A stretch of 19,073 nucleotides of DNA from an uncultured Clostridia bacterium (GTDB lineage Bacteria > Bacillota > Clostridia > Oscillospirales > Ruminococcaceae), in the NCBI GenBank assembly GCA_938014855.1, contig CALLQM010000033.1:1-19073 (forward strand). The letters run 5' to 3'. The position numbers and the translations under genes are program-made. Of the stretch, positions 1 to 7,195 are shown one piece after another. The notes beneath the pieces were generated by a model. That model searched no databases, was not told the origin of the DNA, and saw nothing but the letters and a program-made list of their open reading frames with translations. Every line of letters starts with the position of its first letter. Within the stretch, counting starts at the first letter, position 1.

Positions 1-25
1 GAGTTCAGACGTGTGCTCTTCCGAT
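1..25. other. Illumina adapter residue at contig end
   Basis: The first 25 bases are identical to the internal part of the standard Illumina TruSeq index/read-2 adapter (starting GAGTTCAGACGTG and running to CTCTTCCGAT). The match ends where the adapter would read CT and this sequence reads GT. It is therefore not genomic. The reading frame that runs into hcp passes through it, so the first residues of that frame (about four or five) are artefactual. The match is from memory of the published adapter and is exact over the stated span. Confidence 0.95.
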
Positions 26-474
26 GTGTAGGAGGCTGTGACGGAGCCGCTCCCGGAAGAAGTTATTATACCGATTTTGTTAAGCAGACACCACCGGACA
101 CCATTGTCCTGACGCTTGCATGCGGCAAATATCGGTTTAACGACCTCGACTTGGGTCAAATCGGCGGACTCCCCAGAATCATGGATATGGGTCAGTGCAA
201 CGATGCTTACAGCGCTATTAAAGTAGCGATGGCATTGGCGGATGCATTTGGCTGTTCGGTCAATGAACTTCCGCTCTCAATGGTACTTTCCTGGTACGAA
301 CAAAAAGCGGTTTGCATTCTGCTGACGCTCCTGCATCTTGGCATCAAAAATATCTATCTCGGACCAACGCTCCCTGCATTTCTTTCCCCAAACGTGCTGA
401 ATTTCTTGGTTGAAAACTATCAAATTTCTCCAATCAGCACCCCGGAAGAAGATCTTAAAAAAATCCTTGGCTAA
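26..474 (+). CDS. hcp: Hybrid cluster protein (hydroxylamine reductase), C-terminal part, 5' truncated
   Basis: This is the C-terminal ~149 residues of Hcp, the Fe-S/O hybrid-cluster enzyme linked to NO, hydroxylamine and S-nitrosylation chemistry in anaerobes. The remaining hybrid-cluster ligand motifs are present in family order: GGCDG (the persulfide-type Cys), LACGKYRFN 28 residues later, GQCNDAYS 25 residues after that, then SWYEQKA with the Glu ligand. The Cys-Cys-Cys spacing matches that known for Desulfovibrio Hcp. The reading frame ends with ILG and TAA, followed at once by a strong terminator. The N-terminal [4Fe-4S] domain and the His/Glu ligands lie off the left edge, because the contig ends in adapter sequence rather than because the gene is broken. 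Identity is near certain; the in vivo substrate is not decided by sequence. Confidence 0.95.
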
Positions 475-488
475 TAAGTATTTTCCCG

Positions 489-524
489 CCCAAGCATGAA
501 CTGTATTTCATGCTTGGGTTTTTT
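489..524 (+). terminator. Intrinsic terminator of hcp
   Basis: A perfect 12-bp stem (489-500 with 507-518) with a 6-nt loop CTGTAT is followed by six T (519-524). It begins 14 nt after the hcp stop codon. Because of this hairpin, an in-frame ATG at 510 cannot be the real start of the next gene. Confidence 0.93.
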
Positions 525-525
525 A

Positions 526-553
526 TTGCCTTTTCGATTTATTATGCTATAAT
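526..553 (+). promoter_or_regulatory. Sigma-A type promoter with extended -10 for the YcxB-like gene
   Basis: TTGCCT (526-531) and TATAAT (548-553) are separated by 16 nt, and TG sits one base before the -10 (extended -10, TGCTATAAT). It lies directly after the hcp terminator and about 30 nt upstream of the ATG at 585, so the small membrane protein gene is probably transcribed on its own. Confidence 0.65.
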
Positions 554-584
554 AATCCATAGTTTTCGCAAAAGGAGTGTAAAT

Positions 585-1118
585 ATGGATTCCCCAACTT
601 TTACAATTGAGACAACTATGGAGCCCCAAGATTACCGAACTTTTTTATTTATTGCAACATTTTTAAGAAACCCCTTAACAATTCCGATAATTGCAGGAAT
701 TGCATGTTTGGGAGCGTGTCTTTTTGCATGGAGCAACAATTCTTTTGCGGTTGTTCCCATTCTTTCAATGTGGATTTTCATGTTTGTAATTGCAATTGGG
801 GTCATATGTTTCAAGGTAGAACGGAAAAACAAACAGCGCATCCGTACAGATAAAACAGGTACATTCGGCAGTAAAAGCATTTTGAAGTTTTTTGATGACC
901 GAATTGTGATGGAAACTCCGAGTCTGCAGGGAACATGCACCTTGTATTACAATCAGTTCTTTCAATTATTGGAAAGCAAAGATTATCTGATCTTTTATCT
1001 CAATAAAAATCAGGCATCTTTAATACGTAAAAAAGATCTTTCGAATCCAAATGAATTTCTCCCTTTTATTACAAAGAAATTTGAAAATAAATATAAACGC
1101 CTCTTTTCTTTTAAATAG
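585..1118 (+). CDS. YcxB-like small membrane protein
   Basis: Protein of 177 aa. It has a short N-terminal cytoplasmic stretch, two adjacent hydrophobic segments (roughly residues 34-54 and 57-79), then a soluble C-terminal half. This is the layout of the YcxB-like family, whose C-terminal domain typically carries a D-x-I-x-x-E/S strand, a Y-x-x-F/I-x-x-L segment and a LYLxxxQAxLIxKK-like end. Here FFDDRIVMETP, YYNQFFQLLESKDYLIFYL and NQASLIRKKDL match that pattern. The start at 585 is chosen because AAAGGAG (570-576) lies 8 nt upstream; a longer reading frame begins inside the hcp terminator. It is convergent with the phosphodiesterase gene across a shared terminator. The family has no established function, and the assignment rests on pattern recognition only. 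Confidence 0.7.
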   Translation: MDSPTFTIETTMEPQDYRTFLFIATFLRNPLTIPIIAGIACLGACLFAWSNNSFAVVPILSMWIFMFVIAIGVICFKVERKNKQRIRTDKTGTFGSKSILKFFDDRIVMETPSLQGTCTLYYNQFFQLLESKDYLIFYLNKNQASLIRKKDLSNPNEFLPFITKKFENKYKRLFSFK

Positions 1119-1214
1119 TATGAAAGCTATGAATAGCAATTATATCGCATCTTATATCCTTGCTTGTCCAATCGAATTGCATCATACATAGCGAATATAT
1201 AAACCCATATAACC

Positions 1215-1245
1215 AAAAAACCGAACGTGTTGCGTTCGGTTTTTT
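1215..1245. terminator. Bidirectional terminator between convergent genes
   Basis: The stem AAAAAACCGAACG / CGTTCGGTTTTTT (1215-1227 with 1233-1245) has a 5-nt loop and T-runs on both strands. It serves the YcxB-like gene from the left and the first phosphodiesterase (minus strand, stop codon at 1258) from the right. Confidence 0.9.
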
Positions 1246-1257
1246 GATATTGTAACC

Positions 1258-2001
1258 TTACATCAAATGGTTCATCTGCCGATTTCGAACAACTTGAACG
1301 CCGCGTTCTGGATAATTCGTAATTAAAACATCTGTACCAATTTGATATAGACGGGTCATCTCCTGCTCGGTATTTGGTGTCCAAGCCTGCGCCTTAAGTC
1401 CAGATGCATGCAGATTGTCAACCGTCGCTTGATTTAAAAATGCACTGTAAACATTTACAGACGATGCCCCGAATCTTATTGCATATTCTTCAATTCCTGC
1501 GGGCAGCGATTCCACCAACAAGCCAACATTTGCCGTGGGTAAAATCTGTTTGACACGCCGGAGAGTGTCATGATGAAACGAAGAATACCAAACCCTGTAT
1601 TGTAAGCCATACTGATGAACAAGGTCTATTACCTTTTTTTCAATCCCATCGTAGCTTATTTTTCCGGTTTTAAATTCAATATTGGTAAACAGCCTGGTTC
1701 TGCGAACAAATGAAAGATATTGCCGAAGTGACGGGATGGTCACAAACGGAATATCGGTTCCAAATTTAAAGCGTGCATCCAACTGCTGAAGCTGTGCAAG
1801 TGTAAAGTCTTTTACAAATCCGGAACCGTTTGTCGTACGGTCCACTTTTTCGTCATGAATAATGACTACTTCGCCATCTTTCGACAATTGTACGTCCAGT
1901 TCAATGCCTGCACATCCCGTTTGGGCGGCAGCACGAAAAGCAGCCATTGTATTTTCCGGGTAATAACCGCTGTATCCCCTATGGGCAAAAATTGATGTCA
2001 A
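1258..2001 (-). CDS. Glycerophosphodiester phosphodiesterase, cytoplasmic (copy 1)
   Basis: GDPD family enzyme of 247 aa, predicted to hydrolyse glycerophosphodiesters to glycerol-3-phosphate and an alcohol. Visible family marks are HRGYSGYYPENTM (catalytic His-Arg and the PEN motif), GIELDVQLSKDG (metal-binding Glu-Asp), IIHDEKVDRTTNG (second catalytic His), NIEFKTG (Glu of the second metal-site strand, usually IELK) and AQAWTPN near the C-terminus. There is no signal peptide or membrane segment, so it acts in the cytoplasm. The start is set at the TTG at 2001: an ATG exists at 2010 but touches the AAGGAG (2011-2016) with no spacing, whereas the TTG is 9 nt away. The paralogue at 5086-5829 begins at the exactly corresponding codon with the same 9-nt spacing. 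The two copies are close paralogues, almost identical over the first 60 residues. Confidence 0.93.
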   Translation of the reverse strand: MTSIFAHRGYSGYYPENTMAAFRAAAQTGCAGIELDVQLSKDGEVVIIHDEKVDRTTNGSGFVKDFTLAQLQQLDARFKFGTDIPFVTIPSLRQYLSFVRRTRLFTNIEFKTGKISYDGIEKKVIDLVHQYGLQYRVWYSSFHHDTLRRVKQILPTANVGLLVESLPAGIEEYAIRFGASSVNVYSAFLNQATVDNLHASGLKAQAWTPNTEQEMTRLYQIGTDVLITNYPERGVQVVRNRQMNHLM

Positions 2002-2002
2002 T

Positions 2003-2029
2003 TCAGTCATCTCCTTGTTGGTCCGCCGA
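2003..2029 (-). pseudogene. Remnant of a lacI 3' end upstream of phosphodiesterase copy 1
   Basis: Read on the minus strand these bases give S-A-D-Q-Q-G-D-D-stop, then one base, then the TTG start of copy 1. The intact lacI gene at 5831-6907 ends S-A-E-K-L-Q-G-A-D-stop, then one base, then the ATG of copy 2. The 15-nt stretch CAAGGAGNTGACTGA is shared and carries the ribosome binding site in both. I infer that copy 1 derives from a lacI-phosphodiesterase unit and kept only the last codons of lacI. The stretch is short, so the inference is moderate. Confidence 0.5.
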
Positions 2030-2115
2030 TGTTGCGTTGTAATAATATGGTATCATTTTATTATACGGCGGAATCAAAAGATTGATTCTGTATGAAGATT
2101 TACAGCCTGCACACA

Positions 2116-2147
2116 AACAAGAGGAGCGCATTTGCGCTCCTCTTGTT
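2116..2147 (-). terminator. Hairpin terminator after the DUF2680-like gene
   Basis: A perfect 14-bp stem (2116-2129 with 2134-2147) with a 4-nt loop lies just past the stop codon of the minus-strand gene ending at 2162. The following minus-strand bases are only moderately T-rich (TTGTTTGTGTG), so termination may be partial, but placement and stem strength support the call. Confidence 0.7.
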
Positions 2148-2161
2148 CCTATATTTAAATA

Positions 2162-2659
2162 CTATGCCTGTGCACGACAATATCCCTGTCCGTTGCCCTG
2201 GCCATTACCCTGGCCATTTCCAAGTTTTGCACCAGCGCCTTGGCCGCCGCCATTACCTGCACCGAATCCCATGCCTTGACCTTGGCCTATGCCGCATGCA
2301 CCTCTGCCACTTCCGCTGCCATCACAGTTTGCTTGATTGTTTTCGATTGCTTCCATGATTTCATCGGCACGTTCCTGTGTGATGCGACCTTCTGCAACTC
2401 GATCATTCAGCAATGCTTTTTTGTTTTCCAGCATTTCGGATTTGAACTCCTCTAGTTTATCCGCTTCCGTTGCAAGAGTGCCATACGTTTTGTCGGAATC
2501 TACACGCTGAGCAGTAACCGTCTCAACTGTTTTTCCAGTCAGCCCTGCAACAATTTCTGCAGGAGATTTGTAGTCAGAGGCGGCAAACGCTGTAACAGCC
2601 ATTGCGCTCAATGTCAAAACTGCCGCACCTACGATTGTAAATTTCTTTAGTTGTTTCAT
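2162..2659 (-). CDS. Secreted DUF2680-like protein with Gly/Gln/Asn-rich tail
   Basis: Protein of 165 aa. It has a clear signal peptide (KKLK-type basic start, hydrophobic core, AFA-AS cleavage near residue 27) and then a charged helical region with the pattern FKSEMLENKKALLNDRV-AEGRITQERADEIMEAI, which resembles the DUF2680/YckD family of small exported Bacillota proteins. From about residue 107 it becomes a low-complexity tail of G, Q, N and A with a GNGQ triplet repeat, three Cys (in NCDG, RGACG and GYCRA) and few charges. The ATG has AAGGAG 9 nt upstream. It is divergent from a two-component system, which suggests control by or sensing through that system. No enzymatic motif is visible. 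The role is unknown; an accessory sensor or envelope-stress protein comparable in logic to CpxP/Spy is a guess. Confidence 0.72.
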   Translation of the reverse strand: MKQLKKFTIVGAAVLTLSAMAVTAFAASDYKSPAEIVAGLTGKTVETVTAQRVDSDKTYGTLATEADKLEEFKSEMLENKKALLNDRVAEGRITQERADEIMEAIENNQANCDGSGSGRGACGIGQGQGMGFGAGNGGGQGAGAKLGNGQGNGQGNGQGYCRAQA

Positions 2660-2891
2660 AAAAGTACGCTCCTTTTTTTAAGTTTTAAACAAATGATTTT
2701 GTTTGATCTAATCGTACCGTAGGAATGTGGCAAAAATGTGACTTTCTTTTTCTAATTTTGTGCCAAAAAGGAGCAGTCGAGCCATCCTTTTGTCACAGGT
2801 CGTATTTATAATATGGTATAATCAAGAAAAAGACGTTCAAGCTACACACGAACACATAAAACCAAATTCGACCATGCAGAGGGGTGACACA
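2660..2891. promoter_or_regulatory. Divergent control region with repeated TTTTG(T)-CA boxes
   Basis: This 232-bp region separates the secreted protein gene (-) from the response regulator (+). It contains GTGGCAAAAA (2727-2736) and GTGCCAAAAA (2760-2769) 33 bp apart, TTTTGTGCCA (2756-2765) and TTTTGTCACA (2788-2797) 32 bp apart, and TGTGAC (2737-2742) inverted against GTCACA (2792-2797). Two TATAAT hexamers occur at 2807-2812 and 2817-2822, neither with a good -35 at normal spacing. That would fit a promoter activated by the OmpR-type regulator encoded next door. The boxes are seen directly; their function is inferred. Confidence 0.45.
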
Positions 2892-3587
2892 ATGCCAACC
2901 ATTCTGATTGCAGACGATAACAAACAAATTACATCTATTTTAGAAGAATACGTCAAAAAAGAGGGTTTTACGCCAAAAATCGCACTGGATGGACAGCAGG
3001 CAATCGACCTATTCTGGCAAATCCAGCCCGATGTGGTACTGCTTGATGTTATGATGCCGAATAAGGACGGATTCCAAGTCTGCCGGGAAATCCGCAAACA
3101 CTCCAACACGCCTGTCATCATGATTACCGCACGTGGTGAAGATTTTGAAAAAATCATGGGACTTGATATTGGAGCTGACGATTACATTGTAAAACCGTTT
3201 TCACCGGGTGAAGTCATGGCAAGAATTCGCGCTATTTTAAGAAGAATTACAAAAATAGAGGAACAAAAGAAACAGCTCTATTCGGAACATGGACTCACCA
3301 TTAATCTTGATGATTATACCGTGTCGATTAACGGACACAGCGTTGCCCTGACAAAAAAAGAACTGGAAATTTTATGGACGCTTGCAACCAACAACAATAA
3401 AGTATTTTCCCGCGATAACCTGCTCAACAGCCTTTGGGGATATGATTATTTTGGGGACAGCCGAACGGTCGATTCCCATATCAAACGGCTGCGAGCCAAA
3501 TTAGATGAATATGAGCATGAAAATTGGGAGATCAAAACGATATGGGGTGTCGGCTATAAATTTGAGGTAAAAGCAGATGAAAAATAA
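2892..3587 (+). CDS. OmpR/PhoB-type response regulator
   Basis: Protein of 231 aa. The receiver domain occupies residues 1-120 with acidic pair D8-D9, phospho-acceptor D52 in LLDVMMP, switch Thr79 in ITARG and K101 in KPF. A winged-helix DNA-binding domain follows (about 130-228) with LTKKELEIL, FSRDNLLNSLWGYDYFGDSRTVDSHIKRLRAKL and IKTIWGVGYKF, typical of OmpR/PhoB. The start at 2892 is preferred over upstream in-frame codons because GAGGGGTG lies 5-12 nt before it and the receiver domain begins at once. The kinase gene overlaps the end of this gene by 11 nt, so the two are translationally coupled. It probably regulates the divergent secreted protein gene. Confidence 0.95.
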   Translation: MPTILIADDNKQITSILEEYVKKEGFTPKIALDGQQAIDLFWQIQPDVVLLDVMMPNKDGFQVCREIRKHSNTPVIMITARGEDFEKIMGLDIGADDYIVKPFSPGEVMARIRAILRRITKIEEQKKQLYSEHGLTINLDDYTVSINGHSVALTKKELEILWTLATNNNKVFSRDNLLNSLWGYDYFGDSRTVDSHIKRLRAKLDEYEHENWEIKTIWGVGYKFEVKADEK

Positions 3588-5022
3588 AATTGCTGTTCGA
3601 CTTATGCTGTATTTTTCCTCGGCATTGTTGTTGTTTTCGCTTGTCATCGGCGGTGTATTCATGACTATGTTGAAACAACACACCATCCAAGTAACCAAAG
3701 ATGATTAAGAAAAGCGAGCCGTAACGATTGCACAAACGCTGTCAGAATATATGAGCGGAACAAAAACCGGACCGGGCAATAATGGGATGATGCATGGCGG
3801 ACAAGCCGGGTACGGTGTCTATCTGCGGCTGATCGATGAAATTGCAATGACCGATGTATGGATTGTTGACGAAAATTTACAGTTGATCACAGCCGGTCAC
3901 ATGTCACAGCCTGCTTACCTTTATGCAGACCTTCCTCCCGATGCGGAATCGGTTGTAAAAGAAGTATTTTCCGGAACTACAACATTCAGCGAAGGATTCA
4001 GCGATCTAATCAATACGCCGACACTCACAATAGGCACCCCGATCAAACTAAATGATATGGTAGTCGGCGCACTGCTTCTTCACTCCCCGGTAGAAGGAAT
4101 GCAGGAAGCGGCCGGACAAGGATTCCAAATCTTGATTGTCAGCATTGTGACGGCGCTTTTGCTGGCAATGCTCCTATCGGCACTGCTTGCCCTATCCTTT
4201 ACCAAACCTTTAAAAAAGATGCAAAAATCCGCAATGCGGCTTGCAGATGGTGATTATACCGCTAAAACCGAAGTAAAACAACAAGATGAAATCGGAGAAC
4301 TTGCAGGTGCAATTGATGTTTTGAGCGAGCGTCTCGATCTTGCAAAACGGGAAAGCGACCGTCTTGACCAGCTCCGCCGTGATTTTGTGGCAAATATTTC
4401 GCATGAACTGCGCACACCCGTTACCGTCATCCGCGGCTCACTGGAAGCCCTTTGCGATGAAGTCGTAACCGAGCCGGAACAAGTAAAACATTATCACCGT
4501 CAAATGCTGATGGAAAGTTTGTTTTTACAGCGGCTTGTGACTGATCTGCTTGATCTGTCAAGACTGCAAAATACGGATTTCGCAATTGAAATGCATCCGC
4601 TCAACCTTTGCGATGTGGTAAACGATGCCGTCAGAAGCGCGGGACAGATGGCATTAAAAAAAGAAGTTACGATTCAGCTGGAACAAAACGAACCTATTGT
4701 TACTGTTCAGGGAGACTATGGACGCCTGCGTCAAATGCTGATGATTATTTTGGATAATGCAATCAAATTTTCCCCATATGGCGATACCGTAACCGTTTCG
4801 CTAAAAGATCGAACCGTTAAAATCTGCGATCATGGTGCAGGGATTTCTCCGGATGATCTGCCGCATATTTTTGATCGTTTTTATAAAACAAAGTCGCAAG
4901 AAAATAAAACCGGTTCCGGGCTTGGACTTGCAATTGCAAATCAAATCGCTCAACGACACGGTATCAAAATTTCTGTCCAAAGTAAGCTTCATGAGGAAAC
5001 TTGCTTTACCTTTGCGTTTTAA
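3577..5022 (+). pseudogene. Sensor histidine kinase with in-frame TAA at codon 44
   Basis: The coding frame starts with ATG at 3577 (overlapping the regulator gene by 11 nt). It encodes MKNKIAVRLMLYFSS and a first membrane segment (about residues 8-31), reads VTKDD, then hits TAA at 3706-3708. It continues in the same frame with EKRAVTIAQTLSEY to 5022. Without the stop it would be a normal 481-residue kinase: extracytoplasmic sensor (about 32-185, with a GNNGMMHGG stretch), second membrane segment (about 186-208), HAMP, H-box SHELRT with His276, N-box ILDNAIKFSP, G1 DHGAGIS and G2 GSGLGLA. The expected residue is probably Leu (TTA to TAA, one base). Restart at ATG 3751 would lose the first membrane segment and has no ribosome binding site. 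Either the gene is recently inactivated or the base is wrong. Confidence 0.85.
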
Positions 5023-5043
5023 AGAATTGAAGCAAAGCCAATA

Positions 5044-5080
5044 AAAAGCCGAAAGTTTTTAACTTTCGGCTTTTCTTTTT
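5044..5080. terminator. Bidirectional terminator, kinase / phosphodiesterase copy 2
   Basis: The stem AAAAGCCGAAAGTT with its complement (5044-5057 and 5061-5074) has a short T loop and is followed by T-rich sequence on the plus strand and, read the other way, A/T-rich sequence serving the minus-strand gene that stops at 5086. Its CCGAA/TTCGG core resembles the terminator after copy 1 (1215-1245). Confidence 0.88.
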
Positions 5081-5085
5081 TAAAT

Positions 5086-5829
5086 CTATCCGATACATTC
5101 CAGCTTCTCATTTTTTACCACTTTTACACCAAGTTCAGGATAATTGGTAATCAACACATCGACGCCATTTTGGTAAAGGCAAGTCAATTCTTCCTCCGAA
5201 TTAGGCGTCCATGCCTGCGCTTTTATTCCATAAGCATGCAGTTCATCCGTTATTTTCTTCGTGAGAAATGCACTGCAGGCATTGACCGATGTCGCCTCAA
5301 GTTTTGCGGCGTATTCCCCGATTCCAATAATCCAGCAGTCAATCAGCAAACCGACATTGGCTGTCGACAAAATCTGTTTAATGCGCTGAATGGTGTAATG
5401 ATTAAATGAAGAATACCAAACTCTGTCCAGCAAATCATATTCCTTTACAAGGTCAATTACTTTTTGTTCAATTCCGTCATATTCAAATCGTCCGGTTTTC
5501 AGTTCAATATTGGTCAAAAGGTTTGTTGTACGGATAAACGCAAAATATTCTCGCAGGCTTGGAATCGTGACATATGGAGTCTCTGTTCCAAACTTATGCC
5601 GAGCATCCAGCTTTTGCAGTTGAGCAAGCGTATGATCTTTTACAAACCCTGTACCGTTCGTGGTACGCTCCAGTTTTTCATCATGAATAATGACAACTTC
5701 CCCATCCTTAGATAGCTGCACATCCAGTTCAATACCTGTGCATTCTGTCTGTGCAGCGGCACGAAAAGCAGTCATCGTATTTTCTGGGTAATATCCGCTG
5801 TAACCTCTGTGCGCAAAAATTGATGTCAT
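5086..5829 (-). CDS. Glycerophosphodiester phosphodiesterase, cytoplasmic (copy 2)
   Basis: Protein of 247 aa with the same family marks as copy 1: HRGYSGYYPENTM, GIELDVQLSKDG, IIHDEKLERTTNG, NIELKTG and AQAWTPN. All catalytic positions appear intact, and there is no signal peptide. The ATG (5829) follows the lacI stop codon after one base (TGA-C-ATG), and its AAGGAG (5839-5844) lies inside the last lacI codons. The two genes are therefore one operon with translational coupling. The sequence differs from copy 1 mostly in the middle and C-terminal third (for example DCWIIGIGEY against ESLPAGIEEY), the part that tends to shape substrate access, so the copies may differ in preferred head group. 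That last point is inference. Confidence 0.94.
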   Translation of the reverse strand: MTSIFAHRGYSGYYPENTMTAFRAAAQTECTGIELDVQLSKDGEVVIIHDEKLERTTNGTGFVKDHTLAQLQKLDARHKFGTETPYVTIPSLREYFAFIRTTNLLTNIELKTGRFEYDGIEQKVIDLVKEYDLLDRVWYSSFNHYTIQRIKQILSTANVGLLIDCWIIGIGEYAAKLEATSVNACSAFLTKKITDELHAYGIKAQAWTPNSEEELTCLYQNGVDVLITNYPELGVKVVKNEKLECIG

Positions 5830-5830
5830 G

Positions 5831-6907
5831 TCAGTCAGCTCCTTGTAATTTTTCAGCCGACGGTACAGCAGTAGAACCGCGCACCACCAAACGGCTTTGA
5901 TATTCTACTCTGGTAATACTGTCCGCTCCGAAAGCAGGTTTTTCGTTCATCTTGTCTAAGAGGAGCCGAAACGCCGCCTGCCCGCGGCTGGCAATCGAAT
6001 GATCAACGCTGGTTAGCGCGACCGGTGCGAGATGTGACGGAAAAATATTATCAAATCCGCAGACGCTGTAGTCTTGCGGAATCGAATATCCGGCATCAAT
6101 TAATGCATCCATCACTCCGTAGGCAACCATATCGTTGATCGCAACAAACGCCGTAATTTTTTTATTAGATAAGCAGGTTTTTGTTAGTTCAAACCCCACA
6201 TCGTGTTCGAGGTCTATTTGCGCAAGTTCTTCATCAGGGGTCACACTGCGCATACGAACCGTAATCGTCCCATTCGGGCATCGATCCGCAAAGGTTTCGC
6301 GCAATCCTTCCAACCTGCGAACTCGGGCAGAATGGTCTTCATTCAAAGGTGTGGAAATATATGCAATATGGCGGTGTCCAAGAGAAATCAAGTGTTCCGC
6401 AACCAAAACGCCGGACTGAAAATTGTTAACGTCTGCCGTTGCAAGATCCAGATCATTGTTGCGGTCGCCAACGGCAACCACCGGAACGGTTTTGCTCAGC
6501 TTTTCTGCAAGATCCGTAAGCTGCGGTACCATAGCAAAAATCACGCCCGCTACATGATACGAATGAACCGAGTTGATGATACGCTTTTCCGCGTTCGTAT
6601 CCCAGTAGGTCGTCATAAGCACAGTAGTATAACCGCCTGCATGCGTTGCTTGTTCAATTCCCTGGATCAGTGTCGTATAATATGGATTTGCAATTGATGG
6701 GCATATCACAAGGATCATACGCCCATCCCCCTGCGGAATCACACGATTTCGTTTGGTATATCCAAGCCGACAAGCTGCTTGCTGTACCTCTCGGACGGTA
6801 TCCGGAGAAAAGCGTGCATTGTTTTTACCGCTTAATATCATTGATACCGTTGAAGAAGATACGCCTACAGCGGCCGCGATATCGGCCAATGTTGCACCTT
6901 TTTTCAA
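5831..6907 (-). CDS. LacI/GalR family transcriptional repressor
   Basis: Protein of 358 aa. The N-terminal helix-turn-helix ATLADIAAAVGVSSSTVSMIL (residues 5-25) and hinge region are followed by a periplasmic-binding-protein-like effector domain with family marks ILVICPSIANPYYTTLIQGI, HLISLGHRHIAYIS, AFVAINDMVAYGVMDAL and VCGFDN. The start is set at TTG 6907, because GGAAGGGAG lies 8 nt upstream and this gives the canonical MKKGATLADIA beginning; the upstream ATG codons have no ribosome binding site. It is co-transcribed with phosphodiesterase copy 2 and divergent from the TRAP operon, so it most likely represses the TRAP operon and perhaps itself. The effector is unknown; members of this family usually bind sugars or related small metabolites. 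Confidence 0.94.
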   Translation of the reverse strand: MKKGATLADIAAAVGVSSSTVSMILSGKNNARFSPDTVREVQQAACRLGYTKRNRVIPQGDGRMILVICPSIANPYYTTLIQGIEQATHAGGYTTVLMTTYWDTNAEKRIINSVHSYHVAGVIFAMVPQLTDLAEKLSKTVPVVAVGDRNNDLDLATADVNNFQSGVLVAEHLISLGHRHIAYISTPLNEDHSARVRRLEGLRETFADRCPNGTITVRMRSVTPDEELAQIDLEHDVGFELTKTCLSNKKITAFVAINDMVAYGVMDALIDAGYSIPQDYSVCGFDNIFPSHLAPVALTSVDHSIASRGQAAFRLLLDKMNEKPAFGADSITRVEYQSRLVVRGSTAVPSAEKLQGAD

Positions 6908-7073
6908 TCTTGGCACTCCCTTCCGCTTGTTGACCGCCATTAATTTAATAAATTTCAATTACTATTTTAACATATTTTTTCAGATATTCAATCCATTACG
7001 ATTGTAAAAGTAAACAAATATTACATCATTATTGCGCATATTAAACAAAAATAAATTTGTACATTGAAAAATA

Positions 7074-7139
7074 TTGACAACATTATTACCTAATGATAGC
7101 ATAGAGACGTAGTAAATGTTTGTAATTCATTAAAATTAC
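7074..7139 (+). promoter_or_regulatory. Promoter of the TRAP operon with possible operator palindromes
   Basis: TTGACA (7074-7079) and TAGCAT (7097-7102) are separated by 17 nt, a good sigma-A promoter, leaving a leader of about 90 nt before dctP. The spacer holds an inverted repeat CATTA-ttacc-TAATG (7081-7095). A second one, GTAATT-cattaa-AATTAC (7122-7139), lies just downstream of the expected start site. Either could be the LacI-type operator, but both are AT-rich and lack the central CG common in that family. The promoter call is firm; the operator call is weak. Confidence 0.75.
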
Positions 7140-7195
7140 TTACACATTTTCAACGAATTAAAACAAAATGTCAAATCAACAAAGGAGGATCTATC

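Noticed and set aside
510..584. Longer start for the YcxB-like protein at ATG 510
   Set aside because: The codon lies inside the hcp terminator stem and upstream of a good promoter; AAAGGAG marks the ATG at 585.
2082..2455. Plus-strand proline/histidine-rich reading frames over the DUF2680-like gene
   Set aside because: They are the complement of the Gly/Gln-rich tail, have no ribosome binding site, and one begins within a terminator region.
7103..7195. Riboswitch in the ~90-nt dctP leader
   Set aside because: The leader is AT-rich with only a weak 6-bp palindrome and no recognisable aptamer core or terminator/antiterminator pair.
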